Virus record (IMG/VR): IMGVR_UViG_3300032163_000064
Span: 1-35,538 of that record
Origin: a virus
DNA length: 35,538 nucleotides
Strand: one strand, 5' to 3'
Position 1 is the first letter of the stretch. Every line of letters begins with the position of its first letter. Positions 1 through 6,311 of this stretch are shown in pieces. The translations under genes and the position numbers were made by a program. The notes beneath the pieces were generated by a model, which did not search any database, was not told the origin of the DNA, and saw only the letters and a program-made list of their open reading frames with translations.

Positions 1-127
1 CCTCCACGCAATCAATGGTTGCAATGACGGTCAGCTCATGGAACCGCACCACAGGGCACGGGTCGAGTTTCGTCAACGCCGTAGGGCCATCGATGGCGAT
101 TTCACCAAGCCCCTTTGTTGTCCCCCA
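1..127. repeat. Left copy of 127-bp terminal direct repeat
   Basis: Bases 1-127 are identical to 35412-35538. The repeat lies inside a leftward gene, which is rebuilt in frame when the two copies are merged. This shows that the two ends are neighbours in the real genome. The length equals a common assembler k-mer, so an assembly overlap of a circular or permuted genome is the simplest reading. A genuine short terminal redundancy is the alternative. Confidence 0.95.
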
Positions 128-304
128 TACCCGGATGACACTCGCTTTTTCCAGCGTACAATTACTCCCGTCCTGGTTGAAATAACCCACAGTCACCCAC
201 CCACGTTGCAATATCACGATGCGGACATTTCCGCGAGTTATGGGTATTGAATCCTCAAAACGCACATACTTAACGCCATTAATCATCAATGCTCCAGAAT
301 CCAT
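1..304 (-). CDS. Small phage protein, 5' part of a gene crossing the circle junction
   Basis: The start ATG (304-302) has a good ribosome site (TTGGAGG, 6 nt spacer). The frame stays open to base 1 and continues at 35411 in the circular molecule to a TAG at 35391-35389, giving 108 aa. The protein has a hydrophobic beta-rich core (VRIVILQRGWVTVGYF), then VIRVWGTTKGLGEIA and a C-terminal HELTVIATIDC. From memory this resembles small phage proteins of the DUF6948 kind, which have no known function, but that assignment is unchecked. It is the last leftward gene before the junction and overlaps the downstream Gly-rich gene by 19 nt. It does not look truncated: the break is only the window edge. 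Confidence 0.85.
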   Translation of the reverse strand, partial: MDSGALMINGVKYVRFEDSIPITRGNVRIVILQRGWVTVGYFNQDGSNCTLEKASVIRVWGTTKGLGEIAIDGPTALTKLDPCPVVRFHELTVIATIDCVE

Positions 305-355
305 GAAATCCTCCAAGGAAATTGTTAAAAATTACCATTAACAGCCATGAAACCG

Positions 356-553
356 TCACTGTAACCGTCTCTCCAGCAAGGCACTGGAGACGACGAGGCG
401 CACCCATATGGCCCAATTCCGGTGTCCAACCGATTCCAGCGTGTTACAAACTACAGCGGAATCTGCGTCTTCCAGCCCAGGATTGGCGAGGAACCAGGCG
501 ATTCCCTCAGGGCAGGCGTAGCTTTCCCTTAAAAGCTTCATGGTTATTTTCAT
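356..553 (-). CDS. LRV-family paralogue, N-terminal module only (65 aa)
   Basis: The protein carries the family's N-terminal module: MKIT, then ACPEGIAWFLA, then a DxxxVC..LE segment and a final W.IW. It ends after a short unrelated tail (SSALLERRLQ) before any LRV repeat begins. Full members at 4768, 5324, 6312 and 32980 continue with 2-5 repeats, so this copy is a truncated or minimal version. Its ATG overlaps the stop of the DUF5131 gene (ATGA) and has an AAGGGAAAG ribosome site. Either the module alone is functional or this is a decaying copy. Function unknown. Confidence 0.8.
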   Translation of the reverse strand: MKITMKLLRESYACPEGIAWFLANPGLEDADSAVVCNTLESVGHRNWAIWVRLVVSSALLERRLQ

Positions 554-1299
554 TTTTCTTTCCCTTTCACAGCCGGAAACTCGTTATGTTCGACTCCGTC
601 CAGCAGGCGGCTACTGTTTTTCCCGCCGTGTTTTTTAAAGAAGAACGGCACACCAGCCGCCAAACATTGGTTACGCAATCCCCGCGCCCAATCGGGATTC
701 ATCGGACGTGCTCCGGGGCCTGTTTCACCACCGCATATTACCCATGCCTGTTTTCCCCGTGCGAGAAATTCATCCGGCAGAATGACGGGCCCCAGCATTG
801 GCTCGATACTACAAACCGTCACCCCGCTGGTAATTCGGAGAAGATGCGGCAGCCTCTTATCGGCGAATTGCTGGTTTTCGGTAGTTACACCTAACCACCA
901 GTTCGGCGGCACTGCGCGCGTACAATACAGCCACTCGGCAATTAGTAACTCCATGATGATGTGACGTTTTGTCAGGAAAATATATGTGTGTTGTGGCGCG
1001 TTCATCGCCGCGTCCAGAACGGCCAGAACGGCCTTGTCAGGAACGAGATGGTGAAACAAATCGCCCATTGAGCAGACAAAAATCCGTGACGGCTTTTTCC
1101 AGCGCAATGGCTCGTTCAGCCGCGTGGGATGCAAGGTAATGTCAAACGGGTTTGTTGCTGGATACCCAACTCGCCCGGCCAACCTTTTGCTCATCCGTTT
1201 TGCGTAACAATTTTTACAGCCGGGGCTTATCTCCGTACAACCAGTTACCGGGTTCCATGTCCGTTCAGCCCATTCGATTTTTGTTGTCCTTGTTGTCAT
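550..1299 (-). CDS. DUF5131 (phage Gp37/Gp68) family protein, 249 aa
   Basis: The N-terminus has the family signature WNPVTGC-x6-C-x2-CYA, three cysteines arranged as in radical-SAM-like Gp37/Gp68 proteins. Further conserved stretches follow: FVCSMGDLFH, FLTKR, WLGVTTENQ, CSIEPMLGP, WVICGGETGPGARPM and the C-terminal VPFFFKKHGG. Length (about 250 aa) is normal for the family. The biochemical role of these proteins is unproven; a 4Fe-4S/SAM activity is inferred from the cysteines. Two ATGs are possible. The one at 1299 sits 10 nt after AGGAG, while the one at 1308 is only 1 nt from it, so 1299 was chosen. The start overlaps the preceding gene. It lies at the end of the replication genes. Confidence 0.93.
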   Translation of the reverse strand: MTTRTTKIEWAERTWNPVTGCTEISPGCKNCYAKRMSKRLAGRVGYPATNPFDITLHPTRLNEPLRWKKPSRIFVCSMGDLFHHLVPDKAVLAVLDAAMNAPQHTYIFLTKRHIIMELLIAEWLYCTRAVPPNWWLGVTTENQQFADKRLPHLLRITSGVTVCSIEPMLGPVILPDEFLARGKQAWVICGGETGPGARPMNPDWARGLRNQCLAAGVPFFFKKHGGKNSSRLLDGVEHNEFPAVKGKEK

Positions 1300-1886
1300 T
1301 CCGGCCATTCTCCTATTTGCTTGTACCTCATCTTATTCCCGCCGTTTTCCACGTCATGGATTGCCAGTTTCGGTTTTACGCCACGCTCCATTCCGGCATT
1401 TCCGTTGCCGATTTCATACGCGCCGGATAAATAACCGATTTGGGGTAACTCCTGTTTCCGCAAAACGTGCGCCATATACAACGCCTGAAATTCCTTCGCC
1501 CGGAACGGGAGTTCCGTATTTGTCATTGCCGACACGGCTATCCACCCACCCATACCCGTGATGATATGGTGCACCAGCGGGTCGGCGAATCTGACGCTGT
1601 GATAATGGCCATAATCGCGGATGGCGGCAAGAACTTCGTGCCAAGCCAGTAGCGCGGCATCGGTTTGCGAACCAATTAATATTTCCGTGACGTCGCCGAT
1701 GGCCGGGGCGAACCGTTTCCCCGGAGTTTTCACATACTGCGTCATTGCGGCGCGTATCGCCTCTATTGGGTAATCCGCCAGAGCTTCCCACCATATTGAT
1801 AGCGCGGCTTCGGATAGCGGTTGCCGGTACACGTCGCTCATGCCCACAAGGTATTTGAAAAACTCGGCCTTGTCGCTAGATTTCAT
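1296..1886 (-). CDS. Helicase-loader-like protein (DUF6475-like), 196 aa
   Basis: The N-terminal half is helical (FFKYLVGMSDVYRQPLSEAA, then WWEALADYPIEAIRAAM). It resembles the domain found in phage replicative-helicase loader/inhibitor proteins. The C-terminal half has a conserved W-HEV, Y--SVRFADPLVHHII and GMGGW pattern that I associate with DUF6475. A role in bringing the host replicative helicase to the phage origin is inferred. Its neighbour upstream is a DnaT/O-like protein, which supports a replication-initiation module. The start overlaps the upstream gene by 11 nt and has GGAG at 6 nt. Moderately sure of the family, less of the function. Confidence 0.75.
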   Translation of the reverse strand: MKSSDKAEFFKYLVGMSDVYRQPLSEAALSIWWEALADYPIEAIRAAMTQYVKTPGKRFAPAIGDVTEILIGSQTDAALLAWHEVLAAIRDYGHYHSVRFADPLVHHIITGMGGWIAVSAMTNTELPFRAKEFQALYMAHVLRKQELPQIGYLSGAYEIGNGNAGMERGVKPKLAIHDVENGGNKMRYKQIGEWPE

Positions 1887-2226
1887 TTTCCGCTCCTTTT
1901 CCCAAAATACGTTTGGCCGCGTCCAATGTCATCATTCCCGCATCGGAAAGGTGGGGCACGGCAACGGGATGTTCATCGTTCCAACGCTCCTGATTCAGCC
2001 ATGTCGCGGGCATCGGGATGTATTTCCCGCTACTTTTCCGCCATTGCGGGGTTTGCATGGCCGTATGAATCGCCGCTATCATTGTTTCCAACAATCCATC
2101 GTCTGGGGCAATCCTGAAAAATGATTTTCGCGCCGGTTTTTTACCAATCTTCTGGGGATATATTCGCCAGAATTTATCAAACCTGATTTCCATTATCAAT
2201 GTCGGGATTTTATTGGTTTTTTTCAT
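1876..2226 (-). CDS. DnaT/lambda-O-like replication protein, 116 aa
   Basis: Residues about 13-30 (MEIRFDKFWRIYPQKIGKK) and the later W-K--GKYIPMPATWLNQERWNDE segment match the C-terminal domain of many phage replisome organisers and DnaT-like proteins. That domain binds ssDNA or the helicase loader. A separate DNA-recognition domain is absent, so this is a short stand-alone version. The chosen ATG has AGGAG at 7 nt. An upstream in-frame extension to 2349 lacks a ribosome site and overlaps the previous gene, so it was not used. It is followed directly by the helicase-loader-like gene. The origin partner is unknown. Confidence 0.8.
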   Translation of the reverse strand: MKKTNKIPTLIMEIRFDKFWRIYPQKIGKKPARKSFFRIAPDDGLLETMIAAIHTAMQTPQWRKSSGKYIPMPATWLNQERWNDEHPVAVPHLSDAGMMTLDAAKRILGKGAENEI

Positions 2227-2236
2227 TTCATCACTC

Positions 2237-2536
2237 CTAGAACGGCAGTTCTTCATCCGATATTTCCGGTTTGATAAACGCGCTCTTCTTCTCGCCCGAT
2301 TTCCCGTCTTCGATGGAAAAACACAGGTTATAATCCGGCGCGTTTTCATGTTTTTTATCGTTTTTGAACATCACGATATTCACATCTCCCTGTTGGTTGG
2401 CCAGCCATTCCGCAAGTTGGGATACAGTTAAATCGTAGTCACTTTTCGCGCTGGCCACCACTTTGCCGGTGAGTACAATTTTGGATTCTTTGCGCGGGCT
2501 CCATAACCCGCAGATTTTTTTAAACGCCACCTTCAC
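2237..2536 (-). CDS. Small protein with SSB-type acidic C-terminal tip, 99 aa
   Basis: The C-terminus reads ISDEELPF, the canonical SSB tail tip (acidic run ending in hydrophobic-Pro-Phe) that docks host RecO, PriA, ExoI and other repair proteins. The body is beta/alpha with a KNDKKHENAPDYNLCFSIED stretch reminiscent of small DUF736-like proteins. It is shorter than ordinary SSBs (about 110-180 aa) and I do not see a clear OB-fold signature. It sits between the recombinase pair and the replication initiators, as expected for an ssDNA-binding or SSB-mimicking protein. The tail is seen directly; the function is inferred. Confidence 0.8.
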   Translation of the reverse strand: MKVAFKKICGLWSPRKESKIVLTGKVVASAKSDYDLTVSQLAEWLANQQGDVNIVMFKNDKKHENAPDYNLCFSIEDGKSGEKKSAFIKPEISDEELPF

Positions 2537-2545
2537 GCCTCCTTG

Positions 2546-2776
2546 TTATTTTTTTTGTTCATTTATCAATCTCACCCGGATAATATTCTGATTCCTCCTG
2601 ATTTCCGATTTCAGTACCTCCATTTTTTTTATTTCATCCAGTGCCACTCCCGCCTTCAAGCACAACAACGCGGCAATCCCCATTACAGAGATAACCGAAA
2701 ATATAAGGCCGTGCGCGGCTTTAATATTCATTTTTAATATCCATACGCTTCTCTGTTCGGTTATTTTATTTTCCAT
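2546..2776 (-). CDS. Small single-pass membrane protein, 76 aa
   Basis: A hydrophobic segment (GLIFSVISVMGIAALLCLKAG) follows a short N-terminus. After it comes a charged, coiled-coil-like tail (DEIKKMEVLKSEIRRNQNIIRVRLINEQKK). The predicted form is one membrane helix with a cytoplasmic helix. The ATG at 2776 overlaps the end of the upstream gene but has no clear ribosome site. An internal ATG at 2731 would give 61 aa with the same membrane segment. Location among recombination genes gives no functional hint. Function unknown. Confidence 0.6.
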   Translation of the reverse strand: MENKITEQRSVWILKMNIKAAHGLIFSVISVMGIAALLCLKAGVALDEIKKMEVLKSEIRRNQNIIRVRLINEQKK

Positions 2777-3803
2777 GCTTCACAATAAACGCGAACCCCT
2801 CAAACTTTCCGTCTTCCATCGCTGTGTAAACATCTTCAGCCTCGGCGGCAGAAATGGATTTAAGCTTTTCGGGGTAATAATCGTATCCGTGTTTGAGGTT
2901 GGCCATGCAAACCCGCTCGATTTTTTTGAACTGCTGGGGTGTGATGGAGCCGGGGGGAATGGTTGCCTCCTCCGGCGCGGGTTTCACGTTCGTTTTTTCC
3001 ATGACTGCCGTTTTTAGCCCGGCCACACCCTTGCCACCGTCTTTATCCGCCACCTGAAAAATGGTTTCGAGGGTCGCTTCGCCATCGCGGATGGCTGTCG
3101 CAAATCCTCGCAGGATGGCCAGTTGTTCGAGTCCGATATCCTCAATCCTGGCCACGCCCAGGGTGTTGCAAATCATTTCCGGGGATGCTCCGAATTTAAG
3201 CAGGTGCGCCAACGCATCCGCCCGCCGGGTGGATAGCGTTTTCGCGTCCCCCATCGCCACCTGCCGCGCCGCCGCGAACAGGTCAGCCCAAAAGGCCTTC
3301 GGGATTCCTTTCAGGATGGCGTTCCGCATGGCAATAGAACAGGCCGCCGCGCCGGTGACCCCTATCATATCCAACCCGAATCGCCGCCCGAATTTATTTA
3401 CAATCCGGCGGCGGACTTCATACGTCACGGAAACGTTTTTTTCAAGGTCATGGAAAATCCCCTGCGCCGTGATAAATTCGCCGTCTTCCGCCACAACACG
3501 GGCCGCATACCTGTTATTGCCCCACGCGGAAGCGAGAATTTCCGCAAACCGGCTCGATGGCCCTTCAACCACCTTCCCGTCCCGCGGGAGTGCGTAACCA
3601 CATTCGGACGCTATAGCCTCGGTCAGCGTTACCATGTTCAGAGCCTCGGCGCGGAATGTTTTGAGTGAGCGCGGATGTTTTTTCGCCGTTGTGATTTGTA
3701 TATCGTATTCGGCTTTCGCTATTACGGCAAGCGGGCGACTATCCACTATCTCATAAGGAGTTTCCGTTTCCGTTACCGCTGTCATTTCTGTTTCCTTTTC
3801 CAT
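2766..3803 (-). CDS. Probable phage recombination partner of YqaJ (ssDNA-annealing candidate), 345 aa
   Basis: The start ATG overlaps the exonuclease stop (TAATG), so the two are translationally coupled. The central part (about residues 45-180) holds SLKTFRAEALNMVTL, GPSSRFAEILASAWGNNRY, FHDLEKNVSVTYEVRRRI and MRNAILKGIPKAFW. I recognise this block from proteins next to phage exonucleases but cannot name a Pfam family with certainty. The C-terminal part contains a PGSITPQQFKKIERVC helix pair. Exonuclease plus annealing protein is the standard phage recombination pair (Red/RecET-like), so an SSAP-like role is inferred from position. It could instead be an accessory recombination protein. Confidence 0.7.
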   Translation of the reverse strand: MEKETEMTAVTETETPYEIVDSRPLAVIAKAEYDIQITTAKKHPRSLKTFRAEALNMVTLTEAIASECGYALPRDGKVVEGPSSRFAEILASAWGNNRYAARVVAEDGEFITAQGIFHDLEKNVSVTYEVRRRIVNKFGRRFGLDMIGVTGAAACSIAMRNAILKGIPKAFWADLFAAARQVAMGDAKTLSTRRADALAHLLKFGASPEMICNTLGVARIEDIGLEQLAILRGFATAIRDGEATLETIFQVADKDGGKGVAGLKTAVMEKTNVKPAPEEATIPPGSITPQQFKKIERVCMANLKHGYDYYPEKLKSISAAEAEDVYTAMEDGKFEGFAFIVKHGK

Positions 3804-4771
3804 TATTCTCTTTCCTTCCATAAAAATCGGCGAGCACCGGGTTTGGTTACTGTAAATTTTTGGATGAGTTCGGCGGACACTCCCGATGCTTTGGCCACCG
3901 CCTCCCAATCCGTTTTTTGACTATCCTTTGTGTTTTTCCACGTTGCCCGGTATTGCAAACCGTCCAGCCCGTCAGCATCGCCGATGAACTCTTTCAGTAA
4001 CGTGCTATAGCGAGATTCCTCCGCCTCCGCCCCTGCCAAGTTCTCCCGCGCCAGCGCATACATTTCCAATAGTTCGTTACCAGCGTTGTCGGCGGATTTG
4101 AGTTTTTCCACGTTTCGCGGAAACCGCCATGCAATATAATCAGCAGCGCTCCGGGAGCCGTCCAGCACGGGTTCCACACCCTCAATGATGTGCCGCTGCC
4201 ACCACGCCGCCGCTTTTTCCAACAAAGACGCCTCCAGTTCCGCGTCTCGGTGTATACGGTATTCCGCGTAATCGGAACCGCCGAACAGAACGGCGACATC
4301 CCATGACGACTTGCCCGTTACGGCCATGTACCATATACATTGGAGCAGATAATTTTGGGGGATATCATCGCTCCCAGGCTCACCCCATTTTGCCATGGTA
4401 TACCAGCCCGCTGTTTTTGCTTCGACGCCAACCTCGGCAGTCAAGGCGTCGGGGGAGCCGATTGCGCATGGCATTGTGGGGTGGCGATATATCAGCGGTT
4501 CCGTTGTTTCCATCAGCACCAGACCGTGGTTCTCCCCGTACCGCTCCAGCACCATGCGTTCCAACCGCCGCCCCCACGCCATTTGCGGGGTCATGGGTTT
4601 TTCGGGCATTTCCGTTGTTTTCGACAGCCATACATCCAGTTCCGTTGCCCAGGATGACAGCCCCAGTATGGCGGCAATATCACTCCCGCCGATGCCGCTC
4701 CGGCGTTCGGCCAGCCATTTAGGCCGTTGCGATTCGGTTATTTTCGGTATTGTCAAAATTCCGTGGTTCAT
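3803..4771 (-). CDS. YqaJ-like viral recombinase (lambda-exonuclease fold), 322 aa
   Basis: The PD-(D/E)XK exonuclease motifs are visible in order: GIGGSDIAAILG (26-37), GRRLE (67-71), GSPDAL (105-110), VEAKTA (116-121, catalytic E-x-K) and the Q-x3-Y pair (Q144, Y148). The usual length is about 200-320 aa, so this is complete. The enzyme should degrade the 5' strand of dsDNA ends to leave 3' ssDNA for annealing. The C-terminal 100 residues are helical, with a region typical of YqaJ proteins in phages. The gene overlaps the upstream LRV paralogue (ATGA) and the downstream partner (TAATG), with AAGGGA as ribosome site. Confidence 0.93.
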   Translation of the reverse strand: MNHGILTIPKITESQRPKWLAERRSGIGGSDIAAILGLSSWATELDVWLSKTTEMPEKPMTPQMAWGRRLERMVLERYGENHGLVLMETTEPLIYRHPTMPCAIGSPDALTAEVGVEAKTAGWYTMAKWGEPGSDDIPQNYLLQCIWYMAVTGKSSWDVAVLFGGSDYAEYRIHRDAELEASLLEKAAAWWQRHIIEGVEPVLDGSRSAADYIAWRFPRNVEKLKSADNAGNELLEMYALARENLAGAEAEESRYSTLLKEFIGDADGLDGLQYRATWKNTKDSQKTDWEAVAKASGVSAELIQKFTVTKPGARRFLWKERE

Positions 4772-5229
4772 TTTTTCCCTTTCCCCGTTAAAGTTTTTTT
4801 TGCCGCCTCGCGGATATGCCGTTCCAAGTTCCGGGCCAGGGTGCTAACGTAACGATTCTCGTCCGTTGCCAGCGTAGCCAGCACTTCGAGGGAAGTGTTG
4901 AGGTTTTTGGCTACGGCGGCGCGGGCGTACTCATTCCCATCCCCGGCCAGCCGCGCAAGCACGGCGGAGGGTGTGTTGGGGTTCGCCGCGACCGCCTCGC
5001 GGACGTCCCCGCCCTCGTCCTCGGCCAGCCGCGCAAGCACTTCGGGGGTGCTGGCGTTGCTGGCTATGGTTTCCCGGAGCCAGAAACTCCAGTTACAACG
5101 CGCATCCTCTTCCAGCACCTCGCAAACCACAGCGTAATCCTCGCCGTCTAGGTCGGGGCGGGCTAGGAACCATGCGATACCCTCCGGGCATACATTTATT
5201 TCTTTTAAAAACTGGGGTGTTATTTTCAT
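4768..5229 (-). CDS. LRV-repeat paralogue, 153 aa
   Basis: The N-terminal module MKITPQFLKEINVCPEGIAWF is followed by DLDGEDYAVVCEVLEE and W-FWL. About four LRV-type repeats of roughly 24 residues come next. Their recurring core is VAxNxNTxxxVLARLAxDxxxxVR, as in AANPNTPSAVLARLAGDGNE and KNLNTSLEVLATLATDENRY. LRV repeats form curved all-helical solenoids that usually bind proteins; the partner is unknown. The start at 5229 overlaps the stop of a 32-codon remnant (ATGA) and has GGGAAAAAG upstream. The basic end (KKTLTGKGKK) is unlike the other copies. It is the closest paralogue to the recombination genes. Confidence 0.88.
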   Translation of the reverse strand: MKITPQFLKEINVCPEGIAWFLARPDLDGEDYAVVCEVLEEDARCNWSFWLRETIASNASTPEVLARLAEDEGGDVREAVAANPNTPSAVLARLAGDGNEYARAAVAKNLNTSLEVLATLATDENRYVSTLARNLERHIREAAKKTLTGKGKK

Positions 5230-5324
5230 TTCTTTTTCCCTTTTGAGGCCGAAAAATAGCGAAACCAGTCTATACCTACTATGCATGTGTCGATTTTCCG
5301 CAAAAACCCTATGGTAATTTTCAT
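5226..5324 (-). CDS. 32-aa mini-ORF, remnant of an LRV paralogue
   Basis: The frame reads MKITIGFLRKIDTC, then IVGIDWFR, then a lysine-rich tail and TGA. This matches the first 22 positions of the family's N-terminal module (MKITxxFLxKIxxCxxGIxWF) and then diverges. It is coupled on both sides: its ATG overlaps the upstream paralogue's TAA (TAATG) and its TGA overlaps the downstream paralogue's ATG (ATGA). The likeliest origin is deletion between repeated copies. It may still be translated, at least to keep coupling of the flanking genes. Confidence 0.6.
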   Translation of the reverse strand: MKITIGFLRKIDTCIVGIDWFRYFSASKGKKK

Positions 5325-5388
5325 TACCCCTGCTCCGCTTGAGGCCGAAAAATATAGGTGGGAATGGAAACGCTAATTGTGGATACGG
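5321..5388. repeat. Dispersed repeat A, copy 1 (coding)
   Basis: This is a near-identical partner of 6154-6223. In this place it is read as the last part of an LRV paralogue and also contains its TAA stop and the overlapping ATG of the 32-aa remnant. The conversion of an intergenic segment into coding sequence points to unequal recombination between paralogues. Confidence 0.85.
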
Positions 5389-5731
5389 TTTCCGCCGCTG
5401 CAATAGTAGCCTTTGCCGCCCTGCGGACAAACCAATCCCCATCCCCGGCCAGCGTAGCCAGCACGGATAGGGGCGTGTTGCGGTTCCCCGCGACCGCCTC
5501 GCGGACAGCCCAATCCCCATCCACGGAAAGCCGCTCCAAAACGGCGGGGGATGTGTTGTTGCAGACCATGGCGCGGCGCAACCACAAGCTCCAACCCCCT
5601 AGCCTATCCCCCTCCAGAGCGGCGCACACGGTCACATAATCTGCTCCGTCTAGGTCGGGCCGGGCGCGGAACCAGTCGATTCCGGCTTCACAAGCCTTGA
5701 TTTTTCTCAAAAACTCGCAAGTTATTTTCAT
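5324..5731 (-). CDS. LRV-repeat paralogue, 135 aa
   Basis: The N-terminal module (MKITCEFLRKIKACEAGIDW) is followed by about two LRV repeats (CNNTSPAVLERLSVDGDWAV; GNRNTPLSVLATLAGDGDWF). The last 25 codons (ETVSTISVSIPTYIFRPQAE) derive from a 68-bp segment that is intergenic after the 6312 paralogue (6154-6223). This copy therefore gained a new C-terminus by recombination. The first 92 bp at its 5' end, including the ribosome site TAGGGAGATAAA, match those of the 6312 gene except at two bases. The start lies 1 nt after the preceding stop. Confidence 0.87.
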   Translation of the reverse strand: MKITCEFLRKIKACEAGIDWFRARPDLDGADYVTVCAALEGDRLGGWSLWLRRAMVCNNTSPAVLERLSVDGDWAVREAVAGNRNTPLSVLATLAGDGDWFVRRAAKATIAAAETVSTISVSIPTYIFRPQAEQG

Positions 5732-5746
5732 TTTATCTCCCTAAAA
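5655..5746. repeat. Dispersed repeat B (LRV 5' end), copy 1
   Basis: These 92 bp match 6589-6680 with two adjacent differences. The repeat covers the ribosome site and the first 25-30 codons of the 5324 and 6312 paralogues. So high a DNA identity implies recent duplication or gene conversion. Confidence 0.85.
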
Positions 5747-5945
5747 GTTTCCTCGCAGGTACTTCCGGCGGGAGCCACAAGGCCCACTCCCGGAGCCATG
5801 CGCTCCAACCCGGATGCCCATCCGCTTCCAGTGCGGCACAGACAATTTTGTAATCCTCTCCTTCCAGTTCGGGCCGGGCGCGGAACCAGTCGAGTCCCCT
5901 AGGGCAAGCCTTGAGTTTTTCCAAATATTCAAGTTTTGTTTTCAT
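5733..5945 (-). CDS. LRV-family paralogue, N-terminal module only (70 aa)
   Basis: The module MKTKLEYLEKLKACPRGLDWF, PELEGEDYKIVCAALEADGH and W-AWLREW is present. The protein then ends in a short Pro/Leu tail (LWLPPEVPARKLLGR) with no LRV repeat. Its middle 89 bp (5801-5889) match 6521-6609 of the next copy with four differences, exactly 720 bp away. This looks like a mosaic or truncated duplicate. It is tightly packed: the stop is 1 nt before the next ATG, and the small membrane-protein gene ends 2 nt upstream of its start. Like the 356-553 copy, it suggests that the N-module can stand alone. Confidence 0.8.
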   Translation of the reverse strand: MKTKLEYLEKLKACPRGLDWFRARPELEGEDYKIVCAALEADGHPGWSAWLREWALWLPPEVPARKLLGR

Positions 5946-5947
5946 TG

Positions 5948-6070
5948 TTAATGGAATACCCGATAGATGAGATAGAGGATTATCCCCGCGCCGCCCATAA
6001 CGATTATGGCGTTCATCAGTGCGTTGAATTCCCGTTGTTCATCCCGCAGTTTGTTCTGTTTCCATGTCAT
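5948..6070 (-). CDS. Small single-pass membrane protein, 40 aa
   Basis: The protein starts MTWKQNKLRDEQREFNALMN and continues into one hydrophobic helix (AIIVMGGAGIILYLIYRVF) that runs almost to the C-terminus. The ATG at 6070 has GGAG 8 nt upstream. In-frame ATGs at 6085 and 6157 would extend it, but they read through repeat-derived DNA, so the short form is preferred. It lies inside the LRV cluster. The topology is a cytoplasmic charged N-terminus with an anchored tail, and no functional signature is visible. Confidence 0.6.
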   Translation of the reverse strand: MTWKQNKLRDEQREFNALMNAIIVMGGAGIILYLIYRVFH

Positions 6071-6153
6071 TTTTTTATTCTCCATTTTTATTGTTTTTAG
6101 AGGGCCGGGGTTTGGGAGGGAGTTCCCGCCCCCCGGCTTGGTGATGGAGCAGG

Positions 6154-6223
6154 TCATTACCCCTGCTCCACTTGAGGCCGAAAAATATAGGCGGGAGTGG
6201 AAACGCTCGAATTGTGGATACGG
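6154..6223. repeat. Dispersed repeat A, copy 2 (intergenic)
   Basis: This 70-bp segment matches 5321-5388 with three substitutions and one 2-nt gap. Here it is intergenic, between the 6312 paralogue and the small membrane protein. In the other copy it encodes the C-terminus of the 5324 paralogue. Its right edge carries TTGTGGATACGG (6212-6223), which is repeated in inverted form at 6270-6281 and could form a hairpin in the intergenic transcript. The rest of 6224-6311 holds no gene that I can support. Confidence 0.85.
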
Positions 6224-6311
6224 GGGTTCCGCCCGAAGGACTGCTCCCGCCTAATGTTTTTATCTTTATCCGTATCCACAACGTGCATCATATGTATTCC
6301 CGCCGTCTTTG

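Noticed and set aside
322-894. 190-codon rightward frame near the left end
   Set aside because: It is antisense to the DUF5131 gene and an LRV paralogue and has no ribosome site.
6075-6281. 68-codon leftward frame through repeat A
   Set aside because: It uses the intergenic copy of repeat A and the inverted TTGTGGATACGG element; it lacks a ribosome site.
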